Assembly (NCBI GenBank): GCA_036850595.1
Contig: CM072156.1
Location: 9,541,441 to 9,605,440 of the forward strand
Origin: Rhyacichthys aspro
Lineage: Eukaryota > Chordata > Actinopteri > Gobiiformes > Rhyacichthyidae
Direction of reading: 5' to 3'
DNA: 64,000 nucleotides
The notes under the pieces are model-generated. The model was not told the DNA's origin. It searched no databases and saw only the letters and a program-made list of their open reading frames with translations. The translations under genes and the position numbers were made by a program. This document shows, piece by piece, positions 48,040-62,200 of the stretch (the stretch's first letter is position 1; every line of letters begins with the position of its first letter).

Positions 48040-50404
48040 TTTGTCAGATTAGTTTTGGAGAATGAGAGCTGAGGGAATTGAGAATATAATGGGCTCAAGT
48101 TGTAAACAGAGGGAATCCATGTCGCTCTATCACATAATATTCACTGCAACCAATTTCAGTTTAAATCAGTGGAGAATACTAAAGTATCAATAGATTTTCA
48201 TGTCCTAGAGAAACAAATGTACATTTTGTCAACATACATCTGGGTGTATTTCATTAGTCAGTGGATCACTGCGACATTGTACGATTCATATTTATAACCG
48301 TTTCTTAAGAACTAGACTTTCACAACAACTGAACTTAGTATCAGCTCTGTTTGTGACAGCTAGCATTTGCATATTTCATCATAATTATGCTAACATGCTG
48401 CCTCTGGAGTTTTTTAGGGAAGAGACATTTTGCAAACATATTCCACAGATTATTTGAAATTCTAAGTGTAAAGTTCAAGATAAGGTGAGGTGAACATTGG
48501 TTACTCTATGCCTTGGGGGGAAGTAACAGCAACACTGTGACATTACCTGTTTTGGACCAGGCCCACTTAAGCATCTGTATGATATCTAAGTGTCTCTGTA
48601 GTGTTGACGGTCTAAGTCAACAACAAAATAAGGCCATCAGCATCAAGCAGTGGAAGCTGCCAATTGAGGCGATAAGTGAGTGAGGATACAAGAACAGAAC
48701 AAGGAAGGAGTCGCCACTTCAGTTTCAAACCAATAAATCAATTGTGTGTTGTTTTCCTAACGCCTTGGAGACAAAGTCCTTCTAACATCTATAAAATCAC
48801 TTAACATAAAACGTTAAACTGAAGTTAAACACAAATAACATGTATTAACTGAACTTTACACGAGTCATGTGAGCGCTGACAGAGAGAATTGGGCCTAGAT
48901 AAAAATTGATTGGTCTGAAAATCAAAGAAAGCTACTAAAGCTCCTTCTATACAGGACCATGTACATGAACTTTAGTTAAATTATGAAATAAAGTTTGTCT
49001 TTAGATTAAGATAGCTAATAGAGTGTTGTTTTGGCATTTCCCTTCGGTCTGGGTTTAGTTTGCATCATGGGCTCGGTTTAACCAGTGACACAGCTTCCCC
49101 TCCTAAGTGCACTGTCAGTGCTAAAGTAAACACTGTGACAGAGTTACAGGGCCTTGGTTCTCCACTCCCTGACACCATCTCATTATTTCCCAAACAGCTG
49201 CATTAAAATGTACCACTATTTGGCTCTAGGGGCATGTGTCTGTGTATATGTCCCACTGACTTTCTGTAAATGGCTCCTACCTTGCCTTGAATGTCTTGGC
49301 GCTGACATCAACTGGTACCATCAGCTTTTTCTCCACTCCTCTCTCTCTGGGACTTGTGTGTCCTCTCTATCTGTAAAAACATACACACACAGTAATGGCT
49401 CATCAATGTGCATTTCTGCCAGTAAGACCAACTAATCTGCTTTGGCTGCATTTCATTACAGTGCGGACACACAAAGTGTAAATGTGTGTGTGCTACAGTC
49501 TGCTGTATACTAATGTCTGCTTCCCATCTATGAGACTGTTTAAGTTCAAATGTGTGTTCTCTGTCTCGCTCCGTGCTCTTTGTGTTAAAGGGGAGATGTA
49601 CTACCAGCTTTTAAATTAGGTACACATGACTGCAGGCATAATGCACCCAAACACAGCAAAAACAACAATTCATAGACACCAGAATAACACACACACAGAT
49701 GCACAGAGTGGTAAATAACAATAGTGACAGGGACAGAGCTGAGAAAATGCATGCAATTTAAAGGGTGGGAGGCAGACAGATGAGGCAAGGCAGAAAAAGG
49801 TAATGGGCTGGAGAATAAGATGTAAATCCAAAGGAAATATGACACACTGTGACTAGTGCAAGCTAAAGGGAGTCATCATATTTCAAATTTATGAATTCCT
49901 GATAACAAAAACAGGCTATGTTCTAGCTAGTGATGCTAAAAGCCAGTCAAGTACCATGAAACATCATTATGCATTCACTGAAGACCTTGAACAGAAATAT
50001 AGTGGGGAAGCTATCGGGGGGCTATTAGAAATAACAATCAAGTCAATAAATAAATATAGTTTGGGTCATTTTTTGGGTGATTATGTGTCACTTTCTTCCT
50101 GTGCTCGATTTTTTTGTCCTTACTACACAGAATGTTAGGTGACTGATGGATCAAGCCAATATAAACCTAAGAGCATCACTGTTCAAAAATAAGCATTGAT
50201 GAGTTCTAATAATGGGGCTAGATACCATCTGGCAGCCTTTGTCTATAGAGCGCTGTGAATCTAAAAAAATATATATATATCATGTACATATATCAAGTCA
50301 CTTTTTTGAAGAGGTGTTTGATATTCCAGCGTCTTGATGCTTTTCGTGTGTGTGTCGAGGTGAGCTGCAACACACACACATGATACTCACACACACTCAT
50401 ATCC
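48040..50404. other. Non-coding, no gene recognised
   Basis: AT-rich DNA with a short AT tract (50266-50280). Open frames under 95 codons have no domain. Confidence 0.55.
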
Positions 50405-50530
50405 TGCAGAGCATGACAGTTGCCAGAGAAATGATCTGTCCATTACAGCTCATTTATCACACCATAAAGCCATAAAGAACTACTTCTCCACTAATGGAGA
50501 CATTACACACTCACTGTTCGGTCTCCGTCT
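50405..50530. promoter_or_regulatory. Candidate conserved non-coding element
   Basis: Repeat-free segment (catgacagttgccagag, gatctgtccattacagctc, accataaagccataaagaac, ccactaatggagacattac) with repeated CATAAAG (CDX/Hox-like) and TAATGG cores. Confidence 0.3.
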
Positions 50531-53500
50531 TATCCGTTGTTCACTTTCATTCCGTTCGTACGGCTTTCCTTGTTTTGCTTCACTGTCTTTGTTACTTGTA
50601 TGACTTTGACTTTTGTAATGCAAGGTAACAGACATATGGTATAGTTCTGTGTCCTTCTGATTTCTCTCTTCTACTTTATTGACGTGACAAAGCTTTTCTG
50701 TTGGTTATTATTTTGTCCTATTTAGAGCACACATTTTTAGGTTAGAGAGAGAGAAATGTGTGTGAACGTATCTGCATCCCCGGCTTCTCTATTGGATTAT
50801 AGGGCCACCTATTTTTAGACACATGCTATGAAATGAAAGTTCACAAACACCTTCCTCTATATCACTATCAGTCACTTTGAAATTAGATCCTGGAGCCAGA
50901 CTGAATATGAAAAAATAAAAAAATAGATTCACACGTCTCTTAAGAAGTAAAAAATGAGAGGAGAATATGGGAAACCCCAGCCATAGATATTATGTACACG
51001 TATATATTATGTACATTATGCACATACTGTACGTGTTTTGTTTTTGTAGTTATATTTCACTCTTATGGACATTTGATAATTATTAGCATGTGGTGTCTCC
51101 CTTTTCTACAAAACAGATTGTACAATATATGACAGGACTTTTAGTGCAAAATGTGGCAAGTAACAATAGACAAATACTAATTCTTTTCTGCTGCCTATCC
51201 TTTATGGCACAAGGGGGCCTGAAGGCTACCACAGCTGCTTTGGGAGTGGAGAGGGGGGAAAAAAATCCCAGTTAATCACAGGGCTGACACTGACACTGAC
51301 AGACAGCCATTCACACTCGCATTCTCTGACTAGGGTCCTTTTAGAGTGAGAGGATAGCAGGAATCCCTGAAGGATACCCTCTGCAACACAGGGAGCACAT
51401 GCAGTCTCCACATATAAAGGCTGTTGGCAGAAAACAGGACATACAATCAAAGTAACATTTGCCGAAAAATTGTTGAAACACTGTCTTATGCGACCAAAGG
51501 CTCAAAAAAGATGTTCTTGGAATGATTTCAGTTCATTACTGTTTCCCAAGCGTCCAGCTGGGGCTTAGCCTGTGTCCAGGCGGCAAGCTGCTCAGTCCCA
51601 TTGGTCCTGCTCTCTCGAGTCAGCAGCATATCACAACCCACACTGCTGCTTTAGTCGAATGACGGCTGTTCCTTCTCTTTCCCAAACGGCTAGTAACAAT
51701 AAAAGGCCAAAGACAGTTACAAAGAAGTACAACTAACTGTTTGTAGGAGGTTTGACAATTCAGATCATGAGATAAAGTTGAGTTTTTTTGTGTTGTGTTT
51801 TCACTGCAGCTTGTAAAGGCCTCTATTTCTGAACATTTTAATAGGCACCAGACAGATGGCTACAACGGCAGCCTATGGGACATGATCACATTTTGTATTG
51901 TTGGTGCCCTAAGGCAGTAACTCTGGATACTCTGCTTCAGGCCACCTCCTGTTCAGAAGAGAAAATGGGCTATTCATAAATAGTTCCATGCTTATGGGTT
52001 CAATATATCATTATTTAGCAAACAACATGTTGATTGCACTGACAAAGCAAATCCCTTTGCTTTTATATCATTTTATTTGACGTTGATGTCTAACCAAAGC
52101 TCTCCGTGTTTTATGCCCTCATCAGCTGGTTACGAACGAGACCAGAAACCATCCTGGAAAAAGTTGGTATTAACCTGGTTTTGAGACCTTCTCAAGATCA
52201 GCTCTTCTCTGGGACTGGTGTCTTCAGTGTCTGACCTGGTCTGTTTAATGTCAGAGCCTACATCAACCTGTTTCCAGCGTGAGCTTTGCCCCTTAGAGGA
52301 AATTAAATAGGTGCACACTGGTAGAGGAACTCTTGATCTGCACACAGCCTGATTTGGGCAAAGCCTCCGGAAATCACAAAGCAACAGTGTAGAGATATAG
52401 TAGTTACAAACGTTGGGGTTTTTACGTGATCATTAGTTTCCCAAAAGTCAAGTCCATGCACATCGGGTTTGCTCCACAGGTGACTTGACCCACGGGGCTC
52501 AGGGCTGTAAACTATGTGTGTTGATCTGTGTAATTTACAGTGTCTCTGCATGTTTACTGGATTCTGGGAATCAATGCTCTTTTCTAACTTTATAGATAGC
52601 AGTAATGCTCTAGCTGAGTCAAAATGAAGATGTGTAAAACATTACATACATTACATACATACATTAAATGTAAGGTGCGTCTTACATCTCGTCTTTCTGT
52701 TAAAGATTTTGTCAGTAAAATCATCTGTAATGACTAGATTACTGTGAGATCAGACTTGTCAATAATTCCTGGTTCGTCCTCTTTGTGACATGTCTAGCCT
52801 CTGCTCCTTAAAATGGAATGACTTTCAGCCAGTGGCCTTTTGCTTTAGATCATGACAATCTGGACCGTAAGTCAATTAGTTCATAAATTCTCCTGAGCCT
52901 GAAAGTGTCATTTATACTTGGGAACATCTACCCAGATGTATGCAGTTAAAACTGAACAGTAGTAAAGTAGTAAGAGTGGTAGTGTTGACCTGAAGAAATA
53001 AAAGGATGTGAATGAGACGTGGACCGAGACAGACCCTCAGGAGAGTGTGTTGGGAGCAGCAGCGGCAGAGTGTGACAACGACTGAGAAAGAGAAAAACAA
53101 AGGGAGAATTACATGTTGATAAAGAGACAAAGAGAAGGAGCGAGAGAGGAGGTGGTGGGACGCAGAGTGCAACAAATTAAAAGGAAAACACAACAGCGTC
53201 CTGAAGGACCTCAAGTGGTAAATTAATATTGTTTCTAAATGCCAGGGGAACCAACGTGACAAGCAAGAACAAAGGGGATTCAAAGAAAAAGAAACAGTGA
53301 ATGGAGCAAAGAGAAGGGAACAGGCCTCCAAGATGTCAACATCAATTGACTTCTGTCAGTGAAAGCAGCAAAAAAAAAAACCTTTTACATCTTACTTTTA
53401 GTTCTACGATATAAGCAGAGGTGAGTGCAATGTAGGCTGATTCTGAAAGCAGAAAGGAAAACTAACTAAGGAGCTTTCCAGTAGATTACCAAATGAATGT

Positions 53501-54467
53501 CATGGCCACATACATTAGAGAATACACAGCTGCAACAAGACCGTCTGACATGAAATAGAACATATCTGAGACCAAACATTAGAACAGCATGCATAACACA
53601 AGAAAGCCGCTGGAAGTGACCGTTCAGTTTCTTGCTCAAGGGCATATCAGTTAGAACAATCTTTCCAACACAGGGACAGGAGCCAATAACTTGCTGAACA
53701 CAGTCAGTCTCTTGCCAAGACACTTTGACAGCAGCAATGTAACACTTCCTCATTAAAGTGTATACACAACAGACAGACACACGAGACAAGTCCAGCATTT
53801 TTATTCCCATCCAAGAGAAGAAAAGCTGCAGAACGATGACTATGATTGAACCATTGTATACATCTTCTTTATGATGGTTTTATAATTTGTACAAAGGAAA
53901 GAGACACTGTTGTGTACTTCAAAGCACGCAAGTAGGTGGGATATCAAGGTCTCTTTATTTTTACACTGTTCTATGTCATTTCCTCCCTTTGTCTCCTGTG
54001 CTCACTGTCTCTTAACTCAAATAAAGGTTGGAAAAAGTCAAGAAATATTTATTTGAAGAGTGATAAATGATTGCATCACGCCCATTCAAACATAAGTGTT
54101 GGTAGCTGTTAACTTGCAAATGCCATTTACCAAGATTTTCAACTCTCAACAGAGTGATTGTTTGAACCAAATGGTTATAGTGTTGGTCCTTTGATTAACT
54201 GTTAAATACAGGTTAGACACAGCTAATGTTTGTTTGGACATGTTTTTTTTGGTTTTCCGAGGTCATGTTTGTAGGTTGTTGTGGCAAAGCATGGCTTGAC
54301 TGAAAGGCTGCTGTTGTTGCTTGTGACTTGTAATGTGAGAGCCTTCTCATGTTTTATGGCCCTCCAGGGCACTGTAGTCTGAGGACGTCATGTTTATGTG
54401 CCATCAATATTCCATCACAGTGGAGAGCTGTTATCCCCATTAACTGAGATGTGCACAACTGGCTGCA

Positions 54468-54515
54468 AAGACACACGCGCACACACACACACGCACGCGC
54501 ACGCACACACCTGCA
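54468..54515 (+). repeat. Imperfect CA/CG-rich simple repeat
   Basis: CACACGCGCACAC-type sequence with interspersed CG steps. Confidence 0.8.
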
Positions 54516-56731
54516 TCTGCACAAACAATAACACACACAATCATCTGCTTTTGAATACTGAGGCTCTAATACAGTCCCACTGTGATACTCACCTACGATT
54601 ACACAAAACAAAATGCATATATTGCATATTCATGGTTTTCACCTTCATATAAAATTCGTGATATTATGCAGCCCCAAAACTCCAACTTCCATAATGTTGC
54701 ACCAAGCCGTAAATTCTTGATCAAACAAACAGACAAATTCAAGTTGACAGAAGGTGAAAAAGATTAAGTGCATCTAAAATAGTCTCTAGGCAGTTTGATC
54801 TTTTTGGCAATTTGAGTTTTTTCAATGACAAAATCATGTTTTTTCTGCCTATTTTATATTTCTAGGAGCACCATTCATACGACTTCATGCCTGTCGAGTG
54901 ACAATATACACTTATGTCACTTATTCACTATTACACTTGCTTCTATTTGCCTCTGCTTCATCACTTTGGGAAATAGTTCTAGATAGATATAAATAGAAGC
55001 AACAAAGTTAATGTATGGACAGTAAGTCTTCCATTTAAGGTGATTAGATGGAACAGGCAAAAATCTAAACGTTTTTATGAAAATTTGTTGTGTGGTTCAA
55101 GTGTGAAAATGCAAATATTCATACTGTTCATGAACACAGCACATCCACCTGCTTAGACAGTGTTTGAAAGTAATAGTAAAATAATAGTAATAACTGTCAC
55201 CTTACATTTGACTTTTGTAACTAGGTCAACAAGAAAGGTTTGGGCTTCAAAACATACACTAGTGCTTACCTTTACCTTCACATACACATCTGCAGAGTGT
55301 GAAAGGCCAGGCTTGGGCAAAACAAGCCACTTCAACAATTCAACAAGTACGAGAACAGAAAAAACTAATTATCACAGAGATGCTAAAACCTAGAGCGCAG
55401 GGTAATCCATGCACTTCACTATTTACAAGTTCACTCAAAAAGAATACAGTGGAGAGGCTTTTGGAACATCACGGCCATGTTGCATTCCCAGTATCAATAA
55501 TAGTCCAGTGTGTTATCACATATTCACTGTGAGGACACATGAATGGAATGGAAGCCTATCTAAGTGTGAACAGAATGTCAAAGCTTTGTCAAAAGTTAAC
55601 CTACTACATACTGGGATAAATGGCATGTCGTTAACACACAAGCACAGTTTTCTGGTGACCTTTGCAACCAACTGATGAAGACAAAAATTAAGAACCTCTG
55701 CCTGTAATGCTTTAAAAAAAATACTGTTCATAGGCAAAACATTCAGAAAACAATATAAGAAGAGTGTTGTATTTAAACACATGTTTCTTTTCAGTGTGGT
55801 GTGCATTAGCACCCTTCGGGCTAAGGAGGACCCATGCATACAGATGGACAAATCAATAGCTTCCTCTTGGATTGCCATTTCAAAAGCCTGCTTTGAATCT
55901 AATTTAAATGGTGACTTATGTTCCCATCCACTTGCATGTATAATACAGCCCAGCGTTTGTGTGAGAAGGTAGTGTTAACCCCTAATGTGCAACTGATAAT
56001 GGGTATGTATGTTCTTGCACGTCTCCTGACTGTTTTGTGCTGGAAATATCAGTGGATGATTGTTGAAGGTATTGTCACTTGTTTAAAGAACTTCAGATGT
56101 TTGATAAAGCGATAATCTAACAGAATGAAAAACTATGTAAAACAACAAGTCTGACATATAAACCCTGAGACCACAGGTTTTAAAGAGATCCAGAACGCCG
56201 ATTAGTTGGCAAGTACCTAACTGCCCCAGCACTGCCTCCTCTTGGGAGCTGTGTCTTGTTCAGGTAAGATTTTCTGGGGGACTCAGAGCTGCTATGTCCT
56301 TTGGTGCTATTGTCTTGTATTGTGCAATGTTATTTTGCCCTGTGTGAGTTGATGGGTATATGCCCTGATAAAAAGCACTTGCAGCTTATTTGATTGTGCA
56401 CACATGTGCCAAGGTTGAATATTTGCATTTCCTATTTGCCTTAATCCCTGAATGATGCAACTCGTTCATTTTCTTGATCAAATAAAATGCTTTTTGGATT
56501 GCCCTTGTCCTTTACACAGTAATCGACCTACATTTTCTAAATAAACCTACTGTAAAAGTTTAGACCATGGTTTGAATGCAGTTCATTTTTGTGGTTCTTT
56601 GAATTAGGTGACATAATTTAATCACTATATGGTATGTTGCAGCCACTGTCATTGCTCTCGATGGAGATGGTGATCGGCTGCAGCCTTCCGTCTCTCCAGG
56701 ACCTGCTCATATCTAGTACACTAGGGTGACA

Positions 56732-56769
56732 TTTACTTACCCACTTTGGTTTTACTTACCCACTTTGAA
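56732..56769 (+). repeat. 19-base tandem duplication
   Basis: TTTACTTACCCACTTTG plus two bases occurs twice in a row. Confidence 0.8.
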
Positions 56770-57424
56770 TGATGCTTTTATATTTCATGAAAAGAATGAG
56801 TTTACAAACACTTTACATGTTATTATTTAATTTTTGGATTGCCCTTTGTAAAAAAGTTGTGACACATTATATTTTTTCTTGCCAATTTTGTACTTTCATT
56901 TTCAAATGGAAAGGTTTTTTAAACAAAATTCACTCTCAAATTGCCAAGAGGCAATAAGACAAAGATATCATTTACTGTTGTGCAATTGCTGAAAACATCC
57001 CATCTGGTGTCATAATTCACCACATTTGAACAGAATGCAAATCTGGTCAAATATATAGCCCTCCACACAGCTCATTTGCTTCTATTTTGTCAGAGCTCCT
57101 GCTTGTGCTTTGTGAAATAAATCTACCCTACAGAGAAATGGATTTGGGTAAGTCTACTGTGAATATTACTCAGTGGGAGAATAACGTGGAACCGCCAACA
57201 GGTGTTGTTCAAATAAAGGAGGCATCAGGTCTGATCATGTGTCTCTGCCACAAAGACAGATAAGCCACAAAGCAACAGCGGCTCGCAGCAGCTCTAAGCC
57301 AGCCTTCACACGCGCACAACAGCCACAAAGGCTCACTCTTTCAACACACACTGAACATGCAGAAGAAGAATTCCTCCATATTTATCTTCTTTCACACAAA
57401 GCGCATTCACATACAACTGTATTA

Positions 57425-57550
57425 AAATGATGTCCTGGCACCGGGCTCTCCTCTCCATCTTGGTGATGGTTTCATTTTTATCTCTGCTCTGGTGATTTAT
57501 AGGACCAACGGGCTTCTATTAGTCATCTTAAAAATGGCTGCGAACTGAGA
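57425..57550. promoter_or_regulatory. Candidate conserved non-coding element
   Basis: Repeat-free segment (cctggcaccgggctctcc, ttggtgatggtttcattttt, gtgatttataggaccaacggg, attagtcatcttaaaaatggc) with balanced composition between CA-rich and AT-rich DNA. Confidence 0.25.
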
Positions 57551-57603
57551 AATACCAGCGTGGATTGGACCAGACATGTTCCTCCACCTTCTCGCTTCCT
57601 GCA

Positions 57604-57682
57604 GCCTACAACACCACACACACCACACACACAATTCAACAACAGACCCACTTCTATACAGCACACACAGACACACACAGTA
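57604..57682 (+). repeat. CA-rich low-complexity stretch
   Basis: Multiple ACACCACACAC and CACACAGACACAC runs. Thr/His-rich frames over it are chance. Confidence 0.75.
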
Positions 57683-57699
57683 TCAGCCAAAATCTTATT

Positions 57700-59055
57700 C
57701 TTCAGTCTCTTTCTCCTTCTCCCTGCAGCACACAACAACAATCTAAACATTTAATTTCAATTTAGCTCCGATGCATCCCACCTGCGCTTGTTTCACTTTT
57801 TAATAGCCTGCAGTTAGGCCATTTATATTCTCTGCTTCTCTCATGCTCCTGTACACAATCAGCAGGAGGATCAGTATGGTCCATATACGTGTGATAAGCA
57901 CATTTTATCCAGTGAACTACACACATTATTTTCTCATTCTGCCCAGCCCTTTTTGCTGCATTGTGAAAAGCAATAAAAAGCAATGTACTGCCTCCTCAAA
58001 AGAAATAGTAACAGTCAACTTTTACAGTTATCTTTCTTTTTGGCTTTGACCAAAACTGTTATTAAGAGCAGTAGTTATTTTACCTCAGACTCGTACATAC
58101 AATAAATACAAACATGGATGACAAGCCTAAAAATCTCTTAAACTTCCTCAAAGTACAGGTTACCTCTCTGCTCTTACTTCTACATCATTACTAATATGTC
58201 ACTAAAGCCTTGGTTCCAGCTTTTTGCAGGTTTCAAGTTGGGAATAATCAAGAAATAATTCTTCTATCACTGTTTATTGCAGTTGTATATGGCTTTAACT
58301 CCAGCCTGAATGAAGATTTACTCTCTTCTTTATTCTCATTAATGGCAACATGTCACACGGATATCTTTCTCCTTCACACACTATAGTGGAAACTCTTGGT
58401 TTACCCATACCAAGTTGACCCATACCAATATCCATATCAATATGTCTTAAGATTGCCTACTATGGCCTCGGTAACACTGTCTGCCTTCTCAAGGTGACTA
58501 CAACTTTCACTTTTTCTGTGACAGTACATGCTCTTTGTCGGTCTGTCACACTGCCACCTGCCTTCCTTATTTCTGTATCACTTTGTTGTGCCAGTCCATC
58601 TGTCTGTGTGTATCAGTGTAAGGCCTATGAGCTATAAAAGGTGCAGCCGGCCAGTAAAAGAGCACTATTAAGGAGAACCCCAAGGAAGTAAAAGAACACC
58701 AACACCACCCTTGCATCTTCTCATGTTGACTGTCACGACTCAAAGTCACACAAGGACTTGCACCTTTGTGAGTCACTTTTCCTCCAAGGTCACCTAAGAC
58801 CTTAGAATAGAACAAAAGATTAGTTAATGAGAATATCCTTCCTCTTAAAACAATGGGCCTTAGCACAGACTTCTTTATTAATGAATTAATTGAGCTATTT
58901 TCTATCAGAAACAATCAGGACTAATGTAGCAGGAGGTAAACTGAGTTCAGGCTGTGCCACTTTGAGCCCATGACAGTGCATATGTAAGGTTAAGATGTAC
59001 AAATCTGTCTAAGCAGAGGTCCTGATGTCCATACAGAGTCAGCACAAAGGATGCC
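57700..59055. other. Non-coding, no gene recognised
   Basis: AT-rich DNA; a minus-strand 115-codon frame (58914-58567) has no domain or splice support. Confidence 0.55.
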
Positions 59056-59225
59056 TGAGGATTCTGGGAGTGTTGCAATGTTAGCACGCCCTTTGTGCCC
59101 TCAGCCCAATCAATCTAAGCAGGAAGTCTCACTTTAGCCCCGCCCCTCTGCCACAGCTTAACCAATTAATATTAATCAAGCATTGATTAAAGCCTTAACA
59201 CTGACCGGCCATTATTCACAACAGC
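59056..59225. promoter_or_regulatory. Candidate conserved non-coding element
   Basis: Contains ttagcacgccctttgtgcc, cagcccaatcaatctaagc, tagccccgcccctctgcc (GC box), ttaaccaattaatattaatc, aagcattgattaaagcc and gaccggccattattcac. It is dense in homeodomain cores and is the only clear GC box far from a gene in the right half. Confidence 0.35.
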
Positions 59226-62200
59226 ATCCTTTCCTCTATTCATCCTTTTCTGTCACCTTCTTGTGCACCTTCTCTGTGGAAACACACCACCTATCTGGAT
59301 TTCTGTCTATCTGGACACTTTCACCTGATGGATCTTCCTCTGTTCAATGTACCTAAAACTTTGTTTTTACAATCGGTTTACTTGAGTTGCACAATAATTG
59401 TACCTGAGTAATAGATGACCTGCTGGTTATGGGAAAAAGCAAAGGTAGGTTGCTCTAGACTGTGGTTGAATAAGTTAAATCCATGTATAAAATAAGTATT
59501 TTAACCGTTGCACTCAAAATGCTAGCTTCTGCAATCATTAAAGTTTGAGTCAAAAGCTATATTTGTCACTTTTTTCTCTAGGTGGCAGTGGACAACAAGG
59601 TTTAACAAATATTGTATTAAAAGCGAACTATAGGTTTTCCATGGTAATAAAAGTTTATTTAAAAAATAAGAAGAGGTCATAGAGGTCAAATTTATAGTTA
59701 AATGTATATCATTTGTGAGCTATTCCTAGTGAATAACTCATTTTATGATGCATTATGATTCAGTCAGAAAGAAGGCTGCTCTATGCAGAGTCTTACAACA
59801 CAAATATTAAAACTCTAATATGTAATTTGTTTCAAAGCACACTGGGTCGACTGTCATTATAGTTTGTGTCGTCACTATAGATGTGCACATGCTCATTCCA
59901 CATAACCATGCACAAACTGAACAGAGATGTCAATGTGCAAAAAAGCTACATTCCACCTACACACAAATGCACTTGGTGAAACGCATTGTTGAATCACTGT
60001 GTCTTAGCCTTTTCACAAATTGTCAGTGTAAACTAGACACAGGTAAAATTTGGTTTTCATTATTGGTTTGATTCATCTATCCATCCAAATAAGTGAGAGG
60101 AGGTGATCCACAGTCAGCAGGAGAAAGGCGTGAGATGGAGAGCAGGATGTGTGCAGCTCAATAAAACACAATAGGCCATTGTTCTGATGTGACATTATTC
60201 ACCTGGACATAGAACAGACAGAACTGGGAGTTTGGGCTGAGAGAGGAATGAGAGGTGGCACATGAGAGAGAAGGAGGAGGGAAGACAATGGCAGCAGAGA
60301 AAAAAACAAGAGCAGGTATTGTTAGAATAATAGTGTTAGAGAAGTTATTTCTGCAACAGTAAAGTCATCTACAAATTATTTAAATTATTTATATTCTTGT
60401 GTCTCTCTTATGACACACAAGACTATTAGCTCAGTTTAAAAAAAAAAAAATCAGTGTGTCACATTATCTAGGGAAAAAAAATGCATTAGGAGAGAAAATA
60501 GCTGTCAGAAATCCATACTGCTGTGGCCTTTAAGTTAAATGAAGCGAACAGCCACATGTCAGGAAAATTGCACTGCCTTTTGTCAATATGAATGAAGAGG
60601 TTTATAATAATATCATCCATGTCAACAAAAAACGTTTCATCCTCCACCTACACCATACAGATGGCAGGAATACATTTGATGCCACAAATCACACAAGACA
60701 AGCACAATCACACAATTCACTCAAATGCAGTGTGTACATCCTCCACATCAGCATTGTTCTGTTTAAACTTCACAACTTCTAACAATGAAACAACTTCAAA
60801 TCATTTTTATCCAAAACCTGAACAGAATGTCCTTACGTTTCTCTGCATATTTTCTGTCAACAAAGTTTGAAATGCTCTCTCTCTTTTATGTTAAGTGTTG
60901 ATGTTGGTTACATTTTTATTTATTTGTAGATGAAAAATATGTCTTAAGTTCCTCTGTGGAGTGAAAAACTGAAATTATTTCAAACAGAGGAAGGTACACA
61001 ATTGCCTAGCTGTTCTCTGCAAAGAACCACTTGAGAAAAGGCGGATCTGCTTGGCATATCGCTGACAGATCATTCTGCTTTTGAAGTTCAGTGTCCAGAC
61101 AGATTTCATTTGGCAGAGAGATGCAATTTGAGTAGTCATTAGCAGCACAAAAGGCTTGTAAAGAAGAACGCTACATACAACGGTTTTTTTTATTTTTTTA
61201 TTTCCCTGCGCATATGGAGATGACTCTTTGAATATCATTACTGCCCACAAAAATAATTACCATCTCAAATTTAAGTATAGAACAGCCCTTTGAACAAATA
61301 CGGGTCCAATTGTGTTTTTTCTCCTCATGTTATTACACAAATTGTGCTTTTTGTAGTTTCTGTACATGTCAATTAAACAAGCTTCATTCTTTTGTGCATT
61401 GCACCCTGCAGAGGTCATCCTCCAGCACAGGGCTATGTGCACTTGATCTGCACATTCAGCAAAAAGCCAAGAAATATTTTTACTTTTGCTACCATTGGTC
61501 ATGAACAAAACTAAACAGTAGTGCTGTGTTTGGAAAGTCCTTGACCTTTGCCAAAAGCCCTTTGCTAAAATCCACCTGCAGCAGAGATGAGTGCTGGTTA
61601 AAGAGGGAGCTTACTTTGCACTGCGCTGGTCATAAAAGGGGCTCTTTAAATGTGCTGTTAATCTTAGACAAAAACTTGATGGAAGCTTTACATGGAGCAT
61701 GTTTAAAAAGGTGTGTATTGTGGAGAGTACCTAATGTGGCAGGAACTGGAGCTTTCTGTCAGTTTAAGGGATGCCCAACCTTAGGTTAATGCTTAATAAA
61801 GGTTTTTGGGTTCAAAAAAAAATATACCTCATCAGGAAAAACAGTCTCTAGCATCATCCTGGCTTTAGCAGTAAAGAGTAAACAGCCCAAGACATTAGTC
61901 ATGTTAGCCATACAGTAGCTATGTTGCAGCTCATCTGTCTCACACTCACAGTCTATATGTTCTGTACTGGTCACTTCTCTGGTCACTTCAAGAACAATGC
62001 TGAAAACTAACAGCTGGCCACAGACTGGTAGCTGTTTATTTTTCACAGTGCTCTCAAACTGAGCCAAAAAAGGCAAAACAATTTGCTTTTTACAAGTACT
62101 AAGGTTTGCAGAGAGTGAGCTCAAAAAGGGCACTTGTATTTAATAAAAAAAATGTATATCAAATTTAATATAAAACAGGAAGCAGAAGCACATTCAACAG

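Larger units (their letters stand above)
50531..57424. other. Non-coding, no gene recognised
   Basis: AT-rich filler with a TACA-type tandem at about 52641-52666, a purine-rich stretch at about 52980-53330 that produces a false 139-codon minus frame, an imperfect CA-rich tract at 54468-54515, and a 19-base tandem pair at 56732-56769. Open frames up to 120 codons lack domains. Confidence 0.55.

Noticed and set aside
47801..48098. Frames with His-Thr or Val-Cys repeats
   Set aside because: Translation of the CA microsatellite.
52912..53331. 139-codon minus-strand frame rich in Ser, Leu and Phe
   Set aside because: Result of a purine-rich plus strand.
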